Part shown: piece after piece, positions 31,038 to 41,505 of the stretch
Layout of the letters: each line of letters opens with the position of its first letter
Position numbering within the stretch: the first letter of the stretch is position 1
Assembly (NCBI GenBank): GCA_963575745.1
Contig: CAUYUJ010017903.1
Coordinates: 15,001-79,000 of the forward strand
Length of the DNA stretch: 64,000 nucleotides
Direction of reading: 5' to 3'
DNA from: Prorocentrum cordatum
Taxonomy: Eukaryota > Sar > Dinophyceae > Prorocentrales > Prorocentraceae
Made by a program: the position numbers and the translations under genes
Notes under the pieces: model-generated
Database searches by the model: none
Told to the model about the DNA's origin: nothing
Seen by the model: the letters and a program-made list of their open reading frames with translations, nothing else

Positions 31038-31245
31038 AGGAGAAGGTCATCGATCGGCGTCGAGCGAGGGGGCAGTGAGAAGGAGAAGGCCTTCTCAGAA
31101 GGCGGCGGGACTTCTCGCACGCTCCGCCGCCTTCTGAGAATCTGCTAGCGTCTTCGAAGAAGGTTCGGGGGCCTTCCGAGCCTTCTGAGAAGGCCTTCTC
31201 TTTCTCATTTCCCCCCGGGCTCGCCGCCGAGAGGAGAAGGTCATC
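31038..31245. mobile_element. TCGGCGGCGAGC-type MITE with 14-bp flanking direct repeat
   Basis: The element 31,054-31,230 has the left end TCGGCGTCGAGCGAGGGGG, AGTGAGAAGGAGAAGGCC and right end GGCCTTCTCTTTCTCATT, GGGCTCGCCGCCGA. AGGAGAAGGTCATC occurs at 31,038-31,051 and again at 31,232-31,245, directly flanking it, the best candidate target duplication of this family. 177 bp. Confidence 0.8.
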
Positions 31246-31486
31246 CAGGACAATACACCCCAACCCGAATAACATGCCGACGACGCGGGCCTCACTCAGG
31301 TCCCTGTCTTTGCATTAGGGGTACTCTGAATTGTGGGCGGTTTGGTTGGGTATATCTGCAGGACCGCCCTTCCCTGATGTTGTCGGCCCTCCCAACTTAG
31401 GTCACTTCCCAACGGGTTAGGGGTTCTTTTATTAGTGCTAATCAGAAGGTGCCGCTGCCGCTACCCGTCCCTCAAACTCGGGCCGA
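31246..31486. other. No feature recognised
   Basis: Short unique sequence. Confidence 0.4.
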
Positions 31487-31655
31487 CAGCTTTGGGGGGG
31501 GGGGGGGGGCAATGCGCGTGGGGTTTCTTGAGCTTCGATGGTTCTGTCATGGAAAGCGTGAGGCTCCCACACCAAACATCGATGGATGCCCTGGGTTCTC
31601 AGGGTTGGGTTCCTTGAGGAAGATTTCTTGTGGACTGGCCTCCACTCCACCTGTA
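31487..31655 (+). mobile_element. CAGT-type MITE, copy 5 (degenerate)
   Basis: TTTCTTGAGCTTCGATGG, CTCCCACACCAAACATCG and AGATTTCTTGTGG match the interior; the left end is reduced to CAGCTTTGGGG and a G run, the right end to CTCCACCTGTA. Confidence 0.6.
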
Positions 31656-32159
31656 CGGCCCTTGAGCTGCCGCCGCTGACCCAAAGAGGTGCACGAGAGG
31701 GGACGTTCTTCCATTCTACGTTTCTCTCGGGAGGGGAAAATATGCACGGACACAGACAACCGTCGACCTTCATTAAGAAACATGAGGAGCACTTGGGAAT
31801 CTGGGATGTGGAGAGTCTCTTGACAACTATGGGAACATGTGGTTCATTCTGGGACTTGTGGTTTGTATGTCTTTACCTGTGTGTGTCCCTGGGCCCCTTC
31901 GGCACCGCCCTTCCCGGTAACTGAGCGCCCGACCGTCGCCACGGCTGGACTCGCGTCTCGAGGCCCCAGTCTGGACCCTCCACCCACCAAAACACCCCCG
32001 AACCCAAGGGGGCCCCGGGTCGCCCTCCATGCCCAGGGGGGGGGGGGGCGTCGGGGAACAGTAAACGGTCACGTCTGCAGCCCGTACTCCCCCCCCGCCT
32101 CCAGCCCGAAATTTGGGCCTTCGGGTCAGGGAAGGGTTGTCTGAGGTAATTCGGCAGTC
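31656..32159. other. No feature recognised
   Basis: Unique-looking; no domain on either strand. Confidence 0.4.
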
Positions 32160-32455
32160 GGGAGGAGGAGGCAGAACATGAGGATGATGAGGAGGATGAG
32201 TAGGAGTAGGAGTAGGAGTAGGAGTAGGAGGAGGAGGAGGAGGAGGAGGAGGAGGAGGAGGAGGAGGAGGAAGAGGGAGGAGGACGAGGAGGAGGGAGGA
32301 GGAGGAGGAGGAGGGAGGAGAAGAGGAAGAGGAGGAGAAGGAGGAGGAGGAGGAGGAGGAGGAGGAGGAGGAGGGGGAGGAGGAGGAGGGAGGAGGGAGG
32401 AGGGAGGAGGGAGTAGGGAGGAGGGAGGAGGAGGAGGAGGACGAGGAGGAGGAGG
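32160..32455. repeat. (GGA)n tract with TAGGAG and GGAGGAGG variants
   Basis: Nearly 300 bp of GGA repeats, with GTAGGA units at 32,196-32,228. Confidence 0.95.
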
Positions 32456-32734
32456 CCCTCGGCAGCCTGCCATCTGTCATCAAGGACGGATCCCAGGGGC
32501 GAACAGCTGCCTCCGAGGAGGGGAGCACGACTCCAGCCAGCAGGGCCCATGGGGTCTCTGCCAGGGAGGGGCAGGCCGCTCCAAGCCAGGTGGGGCAGGC
32601 CGTCCCGGATCAGGTTGGGGTGGTGGTCCACCGCCAGGGGATGTCCAGGTCCGCTGCTTCGGAGTCGTGCCCTGGGCTCTCCAGGAGGGGCCTTCGAGGT
32701 TCGAGCTTCGAGGTTCGAGGCGCTTTTGTTCCCC

Positions 32735-32825
32735 TTCATCCTGTGGTGTTGGGTCCTCGCTTTGAAGAGACAGCGCTCCGCTTCCTCCTTCCTCCCCCTC
32801 CTCCCTCCTCCCAGCATTTCCCCCG
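32735..32825 (+). repeat. Head module of array-bearing element 6
   Basis: CATCCTGTGGTGTTGGGTCC, TCGCTTTGAAGAGACAGCG and (TCC)n; the first CCCAACC is changed to CCCCTT. Confidence 0.8.
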
Positions 32826-33860
32826 CTCAGTATATAACGTTTCGTTGCCCTCACTGGAAGAGTTTCACCGAAGGCCCCAGTGGCACCGCCCGCATGCGTC
32901 ACCCCCACCCAGTGCGGCGTCTCGTGGCCCCGCAGCTCCACCGGAGGCCCCAGTGGCACCGCCCGCGTTCGTCATCCCACCCAGTACGGCGTCTCGTGGC
33001 CCCACTGGCAGCTCCATCGAAGGCCCCGGTGTTGCCGCCCGCATGCGTCACCCCCCCCCAGTACTAGTACAGCGTGCCTTGGCCCCACAGGGAGCTCCAC
33101 CGAAGGCCCAAGTGGCACCTCCCGCATGCGTCACCCCACCCCGTATAGCGCTTCGTGGCCCCATAGGGAGATCCACCGAAGGCGCCAGTGGCTGCACTCG
33201 CATGCGCTTCTCCCACCCAGCACATTGTTTCAAGGCGCCATATGGAGTTCCACTGAAGGCTCCATTGGCGGTGCTCGCATGCGTTCCCCCCACCCAGTAC
33301 AGCGCTTCATGGCGCCATAGGGAGTTCCACCGAAGGCACCAGTTGCGCTGTTCACATGATTTCCCCCACCCAGCACAGCGCGTCGTGGCCCCAGAGGGAG
33401 ATCCACCGAAGGCGCCAGTGGCTGCACTCGCATGCGCTTCTCCCACCCAGTACATCGCTTCATGGCGCCATATGGAGCTCCTCTGAAGGCTCTAGTTGCG
33501 GTGTACGCATGCGTTTCCCCCACCCATTACAGCGCTTCATGGCGCCATAGGGAGTTCCACCGAAGGCACCAGTTGCGCTGTTCACATGCTTTCCCCCCGC
33601 CCAGCACAGCGCTTCGTGGCCCCATGGTGAGCTCCACCCAATGCCCCAGCGGCTGTACTCGCATGCGTCACCCCCACTTCGTACAGCATTTTGTTGCCCC
33701 ATATGGAGCTCCACCGAAGGCCTAAGTGGCTGCCCGCCCCAATGCGGCGTGCCCCTCGCACTTTTCGCGGCCTCGTAGTGCGTTCCGCCTAGAGCACCAG
33801 TGGCAGCGCCCACATGGCGGCCCACATCGGCACGCCCTTCGCATGCTTCATGGCCCCATG
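32826..33860 (+). repeat. ~77-bp tandem array, about 13 units (array E)
   Basis: Core CGTGGCCCCATAGGGAG, TCCACCGAAGGCGCCAGTGG and CGCATGCG with spacer CTTCTCCCACCCAG: the 77-bp type seen at 0.6-2.5 kb. Several units read CATGGCGCCATATGGAG. The first and last units are irregular, and no tail module follows. Confidence 0.9.
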
Positions 33861-33985
33861 ACGAGATCCCCCCAAGGCGATGCCCGCAACGACTGTTCCT
33901 GGGCCCCCGAAACTCGATCCTGGGTTGAAGACCGCGTCGGGTGGACCCCAGGAGGGATCCGGGGACCGATTTTGGACGATGTTCG

Positions 33986-34316
33986 GCGGCGCGCCCAGGG
34001 GGGGAACGTGAGAGAACGAGAAGGACTTCTCAGAAGTCGGTGGGACTTCTCAGAAGCCCTCGCTCCTCCTGAGAAGTCTTCTGTGTCTTTGGGGGAAGGA
34101 GGAATATTCAAGAATTGTAAAAAATAGACTGGGGACGATTACTATTGCTCTTGTGACTGTTTTGAATATTTTTTGAATAGTTCCATTTTTAAAAATTCTG
34201 CGCGTAGGAGGACATGCTCGACCTAAGCTTAGCAAGTCTCTTGGACGGCCTGGGGACTGCCGAGCCTTCTGAGAAGGCCAGCCCCTTCGCAATTCCCCCT
34301 GGGCTCGCTGCCGATA
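33986..34316. mobile_element. Probable TCGGCGGCGAGC-type MITE interrupted by another MITE
   Basis: Left part GAACGAGAAGGACTTCTC, AGAAGTCGGTGGGACTTC ends near 34,085; right part GCCTTCTGAGAAGGCCAG, GGGCTCGCTGCCGA resumes near 34,255. A TCGGGC MITE lies between. The junctions are not clean, so nesting is inferred. Confidence 0.5.
34082..34223 (+). mobile_element. TCGGGC-type MITE, copy 5 (left end decayed)
   Basis: GGAGGAATATTCAAGAATTG, GACTGGGGACGATTAC and the right end GCGTAGGAGGACATGCTCGA are intact; the first ~15 bp of the left end are changed to GTCTTTGGGGGAA. Confidence 0.75.
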
Positions 34317-34346
34317 TCTGCCTGCCCGCATGGGCGGCCAGATAGG

Positions 34347-34595
34347 TAGTCCACATCTTCTAGGCCTCTTAGATGGGGTCGGAGTAGATGGGGTCGGATT
34401 ATCGCGCCGCATCGCCGATGCATCCTCGATGCGGCTTGATGTGGAGCCTGATTTGCTTCACGTCAACGGCGCCGATGACTCGTCGACGTCGCCCAATGCA
34501 TCGCCGATGCATCGCCGATGTATCGCCGATGTATCGCCGATGCGGCGCGATCCTCTGACTCCTTCTACTCGGATCCCATCTAGCTAGTCCACATC
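34347..34595. mobile_element. Element with ~47-bp inverted repeats and 11-bp direct repeats
   Basis: Left AGATGGGGTCGGAGTAGA, TCGCGCCGCATCGCCGATGC and right GCCGATGCGGCGCGATCC, CTACTCGGATCCCATCT are inverted complements with a few mismatches. TAGTCCACATC flanks it at 34,347-34,357 and 34,585-34,595. The interior has an 11-bp tandem CATCGCCGATG. About 225 bp, non-coding. Confidence 0.7.
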
Positions 34596-34599
34596 CACC

Positions 34600-34760
34600 G
34601 CTCCCTGGGCCCCTGGGGCACTGGAGTGCACGAATCCCTCCGCCTCGTCCTCCTCCTCCTCTTCCTGCTCCTGATCTTCATCACCCTCATCCTCCTCATC
34701 CTTGTCTTCATCCTCATCCTCCTCCTCGACATCATCAGCATCTCCACTACCACCCACCAT
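34600..34760. repeat. TCC/TCA-rich tract
   Basis: CCTCCTCCTCTTCCTGC and CATCCTCCTCATCC repeats. Confidence 0.8.
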
Positions 34761-35136
34761 CTGGACCTTCGTCGTCGTCATCGTATTCGTCTTTGACTTC
34801 GTGGTCATACCCATGTTTAATTGTCTTTATCATCGTTATGCTCGTACTTCCACTCCTGCATCAATTTTCTTCCCTTCCCCTTTTCCTTCCCTCCCTCCTC
34901 CGCCCTTTCCCCTTTCCCTTCTTCTCATCCTTCTCCCCTCCTGTCTTTGTACTCCTCCCCTCCTGTCCTGCTATTCCTGTTTGGACGGATGCAGGCAGAG
35001 ATGGAGAAACAGTACATCGCCACCTGGGAGATGAATATGGCCGCCCCGCCGCCATCGCCAGAAGCCTCCCCTCAGACTCCATAGCTCCTTCATTCCCTCC
35101 TGCCTTCCCCCTCTTCCCTCCTCCTGCTCCTGACGT

Positions 35137-35302
35137 TCCTTTTGTTGTTGTTGTTGTTGTTGTTGTTGACGTTGTCGTTGCTGTTGTCGTCGTCTTGTTG
35201 TTGTTGCTGTTGCTGCTGTTGTTGTTGTTGTTGCTGCTGTTGTTGTTGTTTGTGTTGTTGTCGTTGTTGGTTGTAAGTGTTGTTGTTGCGGTTGTTTGTG
35301 AG

Positions 35303-35356
<54 letters not shown>

Positions 35357-35575
35357 GAATGTCGTCGTTGTTGGTGGTGTTGTTGTTGTATGTAAATAGT
35401 GTTGATGATGATAGTGTTGTTGTTGTTGGTGTTGTTGTTGATGATGTTGTTGTTGTTGTTGTTGCTGTTGTTGTTGTTGTTGTTGTTGTTGTTGTCGCCG
35501 TTGTTGTTGTTGTTGGGGTTGTTGTTGTTGGTGGTGTTATTATTATTGTTGATGTTGAGTTCTCATTCCTGAAAA
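35137..35575. repeat. (TTG)n tract of about 440 bp
   Basis: TTG triplets with GCT, GTC and GAT interruptions. It is the first of several TTG tracts that separate the ~1-kb units downstream. Confidence 0.95.
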
Positions 35576-35579
35576 ATAA

Positions 35580-36549
35580 TTATTGTTGATCCCCCCACCG
35601 CTGCATACTTTTTTTCTCAATCAAAGTGTGCCCCTCGACGCTCGTACCTTGTTTTTTGACAGCGAAAGTCTTCCTGCTCAAACTGGCCCCCTGGCCCTTG
35701 GTTTACAACAACAACGGCTCCCGCTTGAGACTTCCTTACAATTTAGCCAGGACCCCGCTCCCGCCCGAGACTTCCTCGCATGTTATTCAGGAATCGCGCT
35801 CTCGCTTGGGAGTTCCTTACAATTTATTCAGGAATCGCTCTCCCGGCGCTCTGGAGTCGCATTCTCGCTGGAGACTTGCTTGCAACTTACTGAAGAATGG
35901 CCTTGCGTTGGGATTTCCTGCAAATTGCCCAAGCGCCGCGCTCCCGACACCCAGGCACCCAGGAGTCGCGCCCGTTGTGGCCCAATGTGCATGCCCTTCG
36001 TGGCCCCGCTGTCGCCATTTGTGTCCCCCTTGCTGTCCTACGTGGCCCAGTTGTTACCCTCAGTGGCCCCATAGTTGCCTTCTGTGGCCCCGCATTATCT
36101 GCATTTCGTGGCTCCCGCTCGTTCGCGCTCTTCGTGGCCCCATACGCATTCCCTTCGTGTCCCCGCTGTCGCCCTTCGTGGCCTACTTCGTGCCCTTCGT
36201 GGCCCTGCTGTCGTTCTCTCTCGCTCTCGCTTTCGCTCGTCGTCGCCGTCGTCGTCGTCGTCGCCGTCGTCTTTCGTCGTCGTCGTCGTCGTCGTCGTGG
36301 TCGGTCCCCTGTCCGTCCCTCTTGGGGTCGAGTCGACGGTCCGCGGCCGCCCCGCCGATCAGCGCTGCCGCTGGCCAGGCCGACGGTCCGCGGCCGCCCC
36401 GCCGCTTGCCGGGGCCCGGCCTGCAGGGAAGAAAGGTATACCCCCCCAAAGGGGTTCGATCGAAGACGAAGTGGGCGGGTATCGAGGGTTTGGGAAATAC
36501 GCGTTATTGGGCACTCGAGCATATAAGGGCGAACGGTCTTAAAGTTGTT

Positions 36550-36584
<35 letters not shown>

Positions 36585-36635
36585 TGTTGTTGTTGCTGTT
36601 ATTGTTGTCGTTGTGAATTCTCATTAAGAATAATT
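35580..36635 (+). repeat. ~1.05-kb unit, copy 1, ending in (TAG)n(TTG)n
   Basis: Begins ATTATTGTTGATCCCCCCAC and GCATACTTTTTTTCTCAATC, and ends GATCGAAGACGAAGTGGGCG, GTATCGAGGGTTTGGGAAAT, GCATATAAGGGCGAAC, then the triplet tail. A (CGT)n block lies at 36,238-36,300. The following unit repeats it at a spacing of 1,054 bp. A non-autonomous retroposon with a simple-repeat tail is one reading; no ORF is convincing. Confidence 0.85.
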
Positions 36636-37283
36636 ATTGTTGATCCCCCCCCACCGGTGCATACTGTTTTTCTCAATCAAGGTGTGCCCTCGACGCTCGC
36701 ACCCTGTTTTTTTGACAGGGAAAGTCTTCCTGCTCAAACCTTGCCCCCTGGCCCCCGGGTTACAACAACAACGGCTCCCGCCTGAGATTTCCTTACAATT
36801 TAGCCAGGACCCCCGCTCCCGCCCGAGACTTCCTCGCATTTTATTCAGGAGTCGCGCTCTCGCTTGGGAGCTCCTTACAATTTATTCAGGAATCGCTCCC
36901 GGCGCTCTGGAGTCGCATTCTCGTTGGACACTTGTTTGCAACTTACTGAAGAATGGCCTTGCGTTGGAATTTCCTGCAATTTGCCCAGGCGCCGCGCTCC
37001 CGACACCCAGGCACCCAGGAGTCGCGCCCGTTGTGGCCCAATGTGCATGCCCTTCGTGGCCCCGCTGTCGCCATTTGTGTCCCCCTTGCTGTCCTACGTG
37101 GCCCAGTTGTTACCCTCAGTGGCCCCATAGTTGCCTTCTGTGGCCCCACATTATCTGCCCCCGCTCGTTCGCGCTCTTCGTGGCCCCATACGCATTCCCT
37201 TCGTGTCCCCGCTGTCGCCCTTCGTGGCCTACTTCGTGCCCTTCGTGGCCCTGCTGTCGTTTTCTCTCGCTCTCGCTTTCGCT

Positions 37284-37314
<31 letters not shown>

Positions 37315-37617
37315 TTCGACGTCGTCGTCGTCGTCGTCGTCGTCGTGGTCGGTCCCCTGTCCGTCCCTCTTGGGGTCGGGTCGACGGTCCGCGGCCGCCC
37401 CGCCGATCAGCGCTGCCGCTGGCCAGGCCGACGTTCCGCCCCGCCGCTTGCCGGGGCCCGGCCTGCAGGGAAGAAAGGTATACCCCCCAAAAGGGGCTCG
37501 ATCGAAGACGAAGAGGGCGGGTACCGAGGGTTTGGGAAATACGCGTTATTGGGCACTCGAGCATATAAGGGCGAACAGTCTTAAACTTGTTGTTGTTGTT
37601 GTTGTTGTTGTTGTTGG

Positions 37618-37648
<31 letters not shown>

Positions 37649-37675
37649 GATGTTGAACATTATTACTTCTCAAGA
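36636..37675 (+). repeat. ~1.05-kb unit, copy 2, ending in (TTG)n
   Basis: Repeats copy 1 nearly base for base with small indels: TGTGGCCCCATAGTTGCC, CCTTCGTGTCCCCGCTGTCG and GCATATAAGGGCGAACAG in the same order. The tail here is (TTG)n with one GTG (37,587-37,655), whereas copy 1 ends in (TAG)n then TTG. Confidence 0.9.
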
Positions 37676-37859
37676 ATAATTATTGTTGGGACCCCTGGTG
37701 CACGACCCCCCTCCAAAACCTAGGCCGCAGCTACATTTTCATCATTTTTTCGCGAAAGCTTCAGAAAAGTGGATTGTGTCCGGATCCGGTTGTTTTGTTG
37801 ACGCTCGTTTTCCCTTGCAAAAAACATATAAAATGAAAATTCTTGTTTTTACTTGATCA

Positions 37860-38390
37860 AATTGCAAGAATCCCTTGCAAAAAATAAGGTAAAGTGGACA
37901 TTCGTGCGCGCAAGACGAAATCCTTCCAAAACCTTAGGTTTCGTAACGATTTTAACATAAAAACATCAAAAACCCAATGGTTTTTTAAGAAAAAATTGTC
38001 AAAATGTCCTTCCGCGCGCGCTGTCCGAATCCCACAAAACCAATGGTTTTTCAACATTTATGTTACATGAGCTCGCGCGAGCTACTTTTTCTTGTTCTAA
38101 CATAATCAAATTTCAATAATCCCTTGCAAAAAATAAGGTAAAGTGGACATTCGCGCGCGCAAGACGAAATCCTTCCAGAACCTTAGGTTTCGTAACGATT
38201 TCAACATAAAAACATCAAAAACCCAATGGTTTTTCAAAAAAAAATGTCCAAATTTCATCCCGCGCGCGCTGTCCGACTCCCACAAAACCAATGGTTTTTC
38301 AACATTTATGTTACATGAGCTCGCGCGAGCTACTTTTTCTTGTTCTAACATAATCAAATTTCAATGCTCCCTTGCAAAAAAAAAATAAAG
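37860..38390. repeat. ~248-bp AT-rich tandem repeat with CAATGG palindromes
   Basis: CCCTTGCAAAAAATAAGG occurs at 37,872, 38,121 and 38,369 and again at 39,079. Each unit holds ACCCAATGGTTTTT and AAACCAATGGTTTTTC, the palindromic GAGCTCGCGCGAGCTAC, and GCGCGCGCAAGACGAAATCC. Clearly lower GC than its surroundings. Confidence 0.85.
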
Positions 38391-38459
38391 TGGACATTCG
38401 CGCGCGCAAGACCAACAAAAAACACGACGATCTCAGGAACTTGCCCCAAAAATGTGACC

Positions 38460-38525
38460 AACTCCGCTCTCTCTGTCTCTCTCTCTGTCTGCTCTCTGTC
38501 TCTCTCTCTGTCTGTCTGTGTCATG
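38460..38525. repeat. (TC)n / GTCTCT microsatellite
   Basis: CTCTCTGTCTCTCTCTCTGTC repeats inside the third 248-bp unit, which is cut short by it. Confidence 0.85.
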
Positions 38526-38809
38526 TATTGTATGTCACAATTGCAGGATGCTGGGCACACGCGCGCCCCGAATAAGTGACCAAGTTCTGTGGGTGTGTAC
38601 CCCACGCCAGTGTAGTAGCCACGGTCGTCCGCACGCCACGAAGTGAAGTGTCCCAACGTCATAGGGCGGGAAGCTGGGTTTGGGTGGTCGCGAAGAGTCG
38701 TTTGGATATTTGGTAGAGCTTGAACTGCCCCCCCACGAAGTGGGGGTATTGTCTGGCGTCGCATGAAAACCCTGGCACTGGTGAGAACACTGAGCGTTCG
38801 GGTAAAATG

Positions 38810-38860
<51 letters not shown>

Positions 38861-38880
38861 GAACATTATTAATTCTAAAG

Positions 38881-39979
38881 AATAATTATTGTTGGGACCC
38901 CTGGTGCACGGCCCCCCTGCGCCGCCTAGGCCGCAGCTACATTTTCATCATTTTCGTGAGGAAGCCTCAGGTAATTCGATGTGATCAAGATCCGGTTGTT
39001 TTGTTCCCCCCCGCTTTCCCTTGCAAAAAACACTATAAAATGACATTTCTTGTTCTAATATAATCAAATTTCAAGAATCCCTTGCAAAAAATAAGGTAAA
39101 GTGGACATTCGCGCGCGCAAGACGAAATCCTTCCAAAAGCTTAGTGTTCGGAGCGATTTTAACATAAAAACATCAAAAAACCAATGGTTTTTCAACAAAA
39201 AAATGTCAAAATCTCATCCCGCGCGCTCTTGCGGATTCGTAGGAAACCCAACACTTTTTAAACATTTCTGTCAAACGGGCTTTTGCGAGCAACTTTTTCG
39301 AACTTCTGCGACAACGGTTGCGCACCTGCCAGGGCCATCATCCCTGTCAAATAATACCATGCGGGACACATTCGTTTTTTCTTCGCGCGCGCACGCCGAA
39401 ATCTCCAAAAACCATTGGGCTTCTTAAGAATTTTAGCACCGCGCATCATAAAATCACACGAATCGCACCGTAGGTCCTCGAAAAACACCTGCACGACTTT
39501 TCAAAATTTCTACCCGCGCGCGCTGTCCGAATCCAAAAAAAAACCAATGGTTTTCCAACATTTATGTTACATGAGCTCGCGCGAGCTACTTTCGCACGCT
39601 CTTGCAACGGGGTTCGCGCGCCTGCCAGGGGCCACAATCCCTTGCGGTTGCGCCATAGGTTGCGCCCTCGGATGTTCTGTGGAAGGCTTAACAACTTCTG
39701 TGGGTTAACAAGGCTTAAGAACTTCTGTGGGTGTACGAACGTAGGCTTAACAACTTCTGTGGGTGTGTACTCCACGCCAGTGTAGTAGCCACGGTCGTCC
39801 GCAGGCCACGAAGTGAAGTGTCCGAACGTCATAGGGCGGGAAGCTGGGTGTGGGTGGTGGCGAAGAGTCGTGTGGATATTTGGTAGAGCTTGCACTGCCC
39901 CCCCACAAAGTGGGGGTATTGGCTGGCGTCGCATGAGAACCCTGGCACTGGTGAGAACACTGAGCGTTCGGGTAAAGTG

Positions 39980-40013
<34 letters not shown>

Positions 40014-40020
40014 GGTGTGT
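38881..40020 (+). repeat. ~1.15-kb unit of the second type, copy 2, ending in (TTG)n
   Basis: Starts TTATTGTTGGGACCCCTGGT, GCACGGCC, and ends CGTCATAGGGCGGGAAGC, GTTCGGGTAAAGTG, (TTG)n. It has one 248-bp repeat copy (39,079) and a partial one at about 39,520. A triplicated GGCTTAACAACTTCTGTGGG at 39,686-39,760 is specific to this copy. Confidence 0.85.
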
Positions 40021-40792
40021 TGTTGTTGTTGGGTTCCCATGCCGGAAGGAGAGTGATTTTTGCCCCCTCCTGTAACATGTGTGTCGTTTCAATTGAAGCG
40101 TCCTTCCTGGGATTCGCACCAGGATCGGTGTTCCCGCCTGTGCTTCCTCGCAGTTTAGTGGGGACCCCCGCTTCCATCTGAGACTTCCTCACACTTTGCT
40201 AAGGAGTGGCGTTCCCGCTTGAGACTTCTTCGCAATTGAGTCAAGACTTCGCAATTTAATCAAGACTCCCGCTCCCGCCAGAGAACCCCTCACATTTTAT
40301 TCAGGAGTTGCGCTCTCCCCTGTGACCTCCCTAAAAATTATGCAGCAATCGCGCTTCCGACACTCAGGAAACACGCTGCGCCAAGGACGCCGCTACAATT
40401 TACTTAGTAATCGCGCTCTCGCCATGCACAGGCATCCCGCTTGAATGTCCCACCCGCCCGACCCGCCCGTCAGGGGATCGCCCGCCCGTCGTGGGTTCCT
40501 GCCCGGGACTTCCTTCAGGAACGGCGCTTTCGCCGAGGAGTTCTTCGAACGTTCGCGCTCTTCCCTTCCTGTTCCTCCTCCCTCTCCCTCCTCCCTCCGC
40601 CTCCCTATCACCCCCCTGTTCCCTCATCCTAAGGTCTCTCTGCCCTATCCCCTCTTCCTCCTCTCCCTTCTCCCTTTTCCCTCACCTTTCCTGCCTCCTC
40701 CCTCCTTTTTGTTTGTGTGTTCTCTCTCTCTCTCTCTCGCTCTCCCCTTTGTTTGTTTCCCGCTCTCTCTTTCTCTCTCTCTCTCTCTCTCG

Positions 40793-40831
<39 letters not shown>

Positions 40832-41505
40832 CCCCCATATCTCTTTCAATCTCGCTCCACCTCTCGTATATGTTTGTTTGCTGTCTGTCTCTCTCTCTCT
40901 CTTTCTCTCTGTCTCCCTCTGCTTCTACTCGGCGGCCCCCCTCTTTGCTCCTTCTCTCCTGGCGTTTTCCCTCTTCCTTCGCCCCTCCCCCCCCATTCCT
41001 TCCATTCTCCCTCGTTCTCTCCCCCTCTTCCTTTTGCAGGGCCCACACCAATTCCAATGGCGGGCTCATGTACGCCCACGAAAGATTGTCCGCCCGTTCA
41101 GGTTTGCCCGCCTGTCTAAGCCAGCCGCACCCCGCAAAGAGAAATAATCCCCCCAAAAGGAATGTGATCGAAGACAAGAAGGGCGGGTATCGAGGGTGCG
41201 GGGAACTCATTTTGAATGACACGGGCAAGTAAGAGCGAACAGTCTTAGAATGATTGTTCTTGTTGTTGCGATTGTTTGTGAGGTTGCTGCTGTTGTTGAT
41301 GTTAGTGGTCGTGTTGGTGTGTTGTTGGCGGTGTTGTCGTTGTTGTCGCCGCCGTCGTTGACGCCGTTGTTGTGGTGAGTGCTGTTGTTGTTGCTGTTGT
41401 TGTTGTTCAATTGTTGTTGTGTTTATGTTGTTGTCGGCGGTGCTGTTGTTGTTGTTGTTGTTGTTGCTGGTGTTTTTGTTATTGCATGTTTGTTGCTAAC
41501 GTACG
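40021..41505 (+). repeat. Longer unit with (TC)n core, ending in TTG-rich tail
   Basis: The end (AAAAGGAATGTGATCGAAGAC, GGGCGGGTATCGAGGG, GAGCGAACAGTCTTAG) matches the end of the 1.05-kb units. The start has related words (AGACTTCCTCACAC, TTTATTCAGGAG). The middle is a pyrimidine tract at 40,560-41,040 including (TC)n. A TTG-rich tail follows at 41,250-41,505. Confidence 0.7.

Larger units (their letters stand above)
37676..38880 (+). repeat. ~1.2-kb unit of a second type, copy 1, ending in (TTG)n
   Basis: Starts TTATTGTTGGGACCCCTGGT, GCACG, CTAGGCCGCAGCTAC, ATTTTCATCATTTT. It ends CGTCATAGGGCGGGAAGC, GCACTGGTGAGAACACTG, AGCGTTCGGGTAAAATG, then (TTG)n at 38,811-38,862. The middle is the AT-richer 248-bp array. 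Confidence 0.85.

Noticed and set aside
40560-41040. Ser/Leu-rich membrane-like protein
   Set aside because: Arises from a (TC)n and TCC pyrimidine tract, open in more than one frame.
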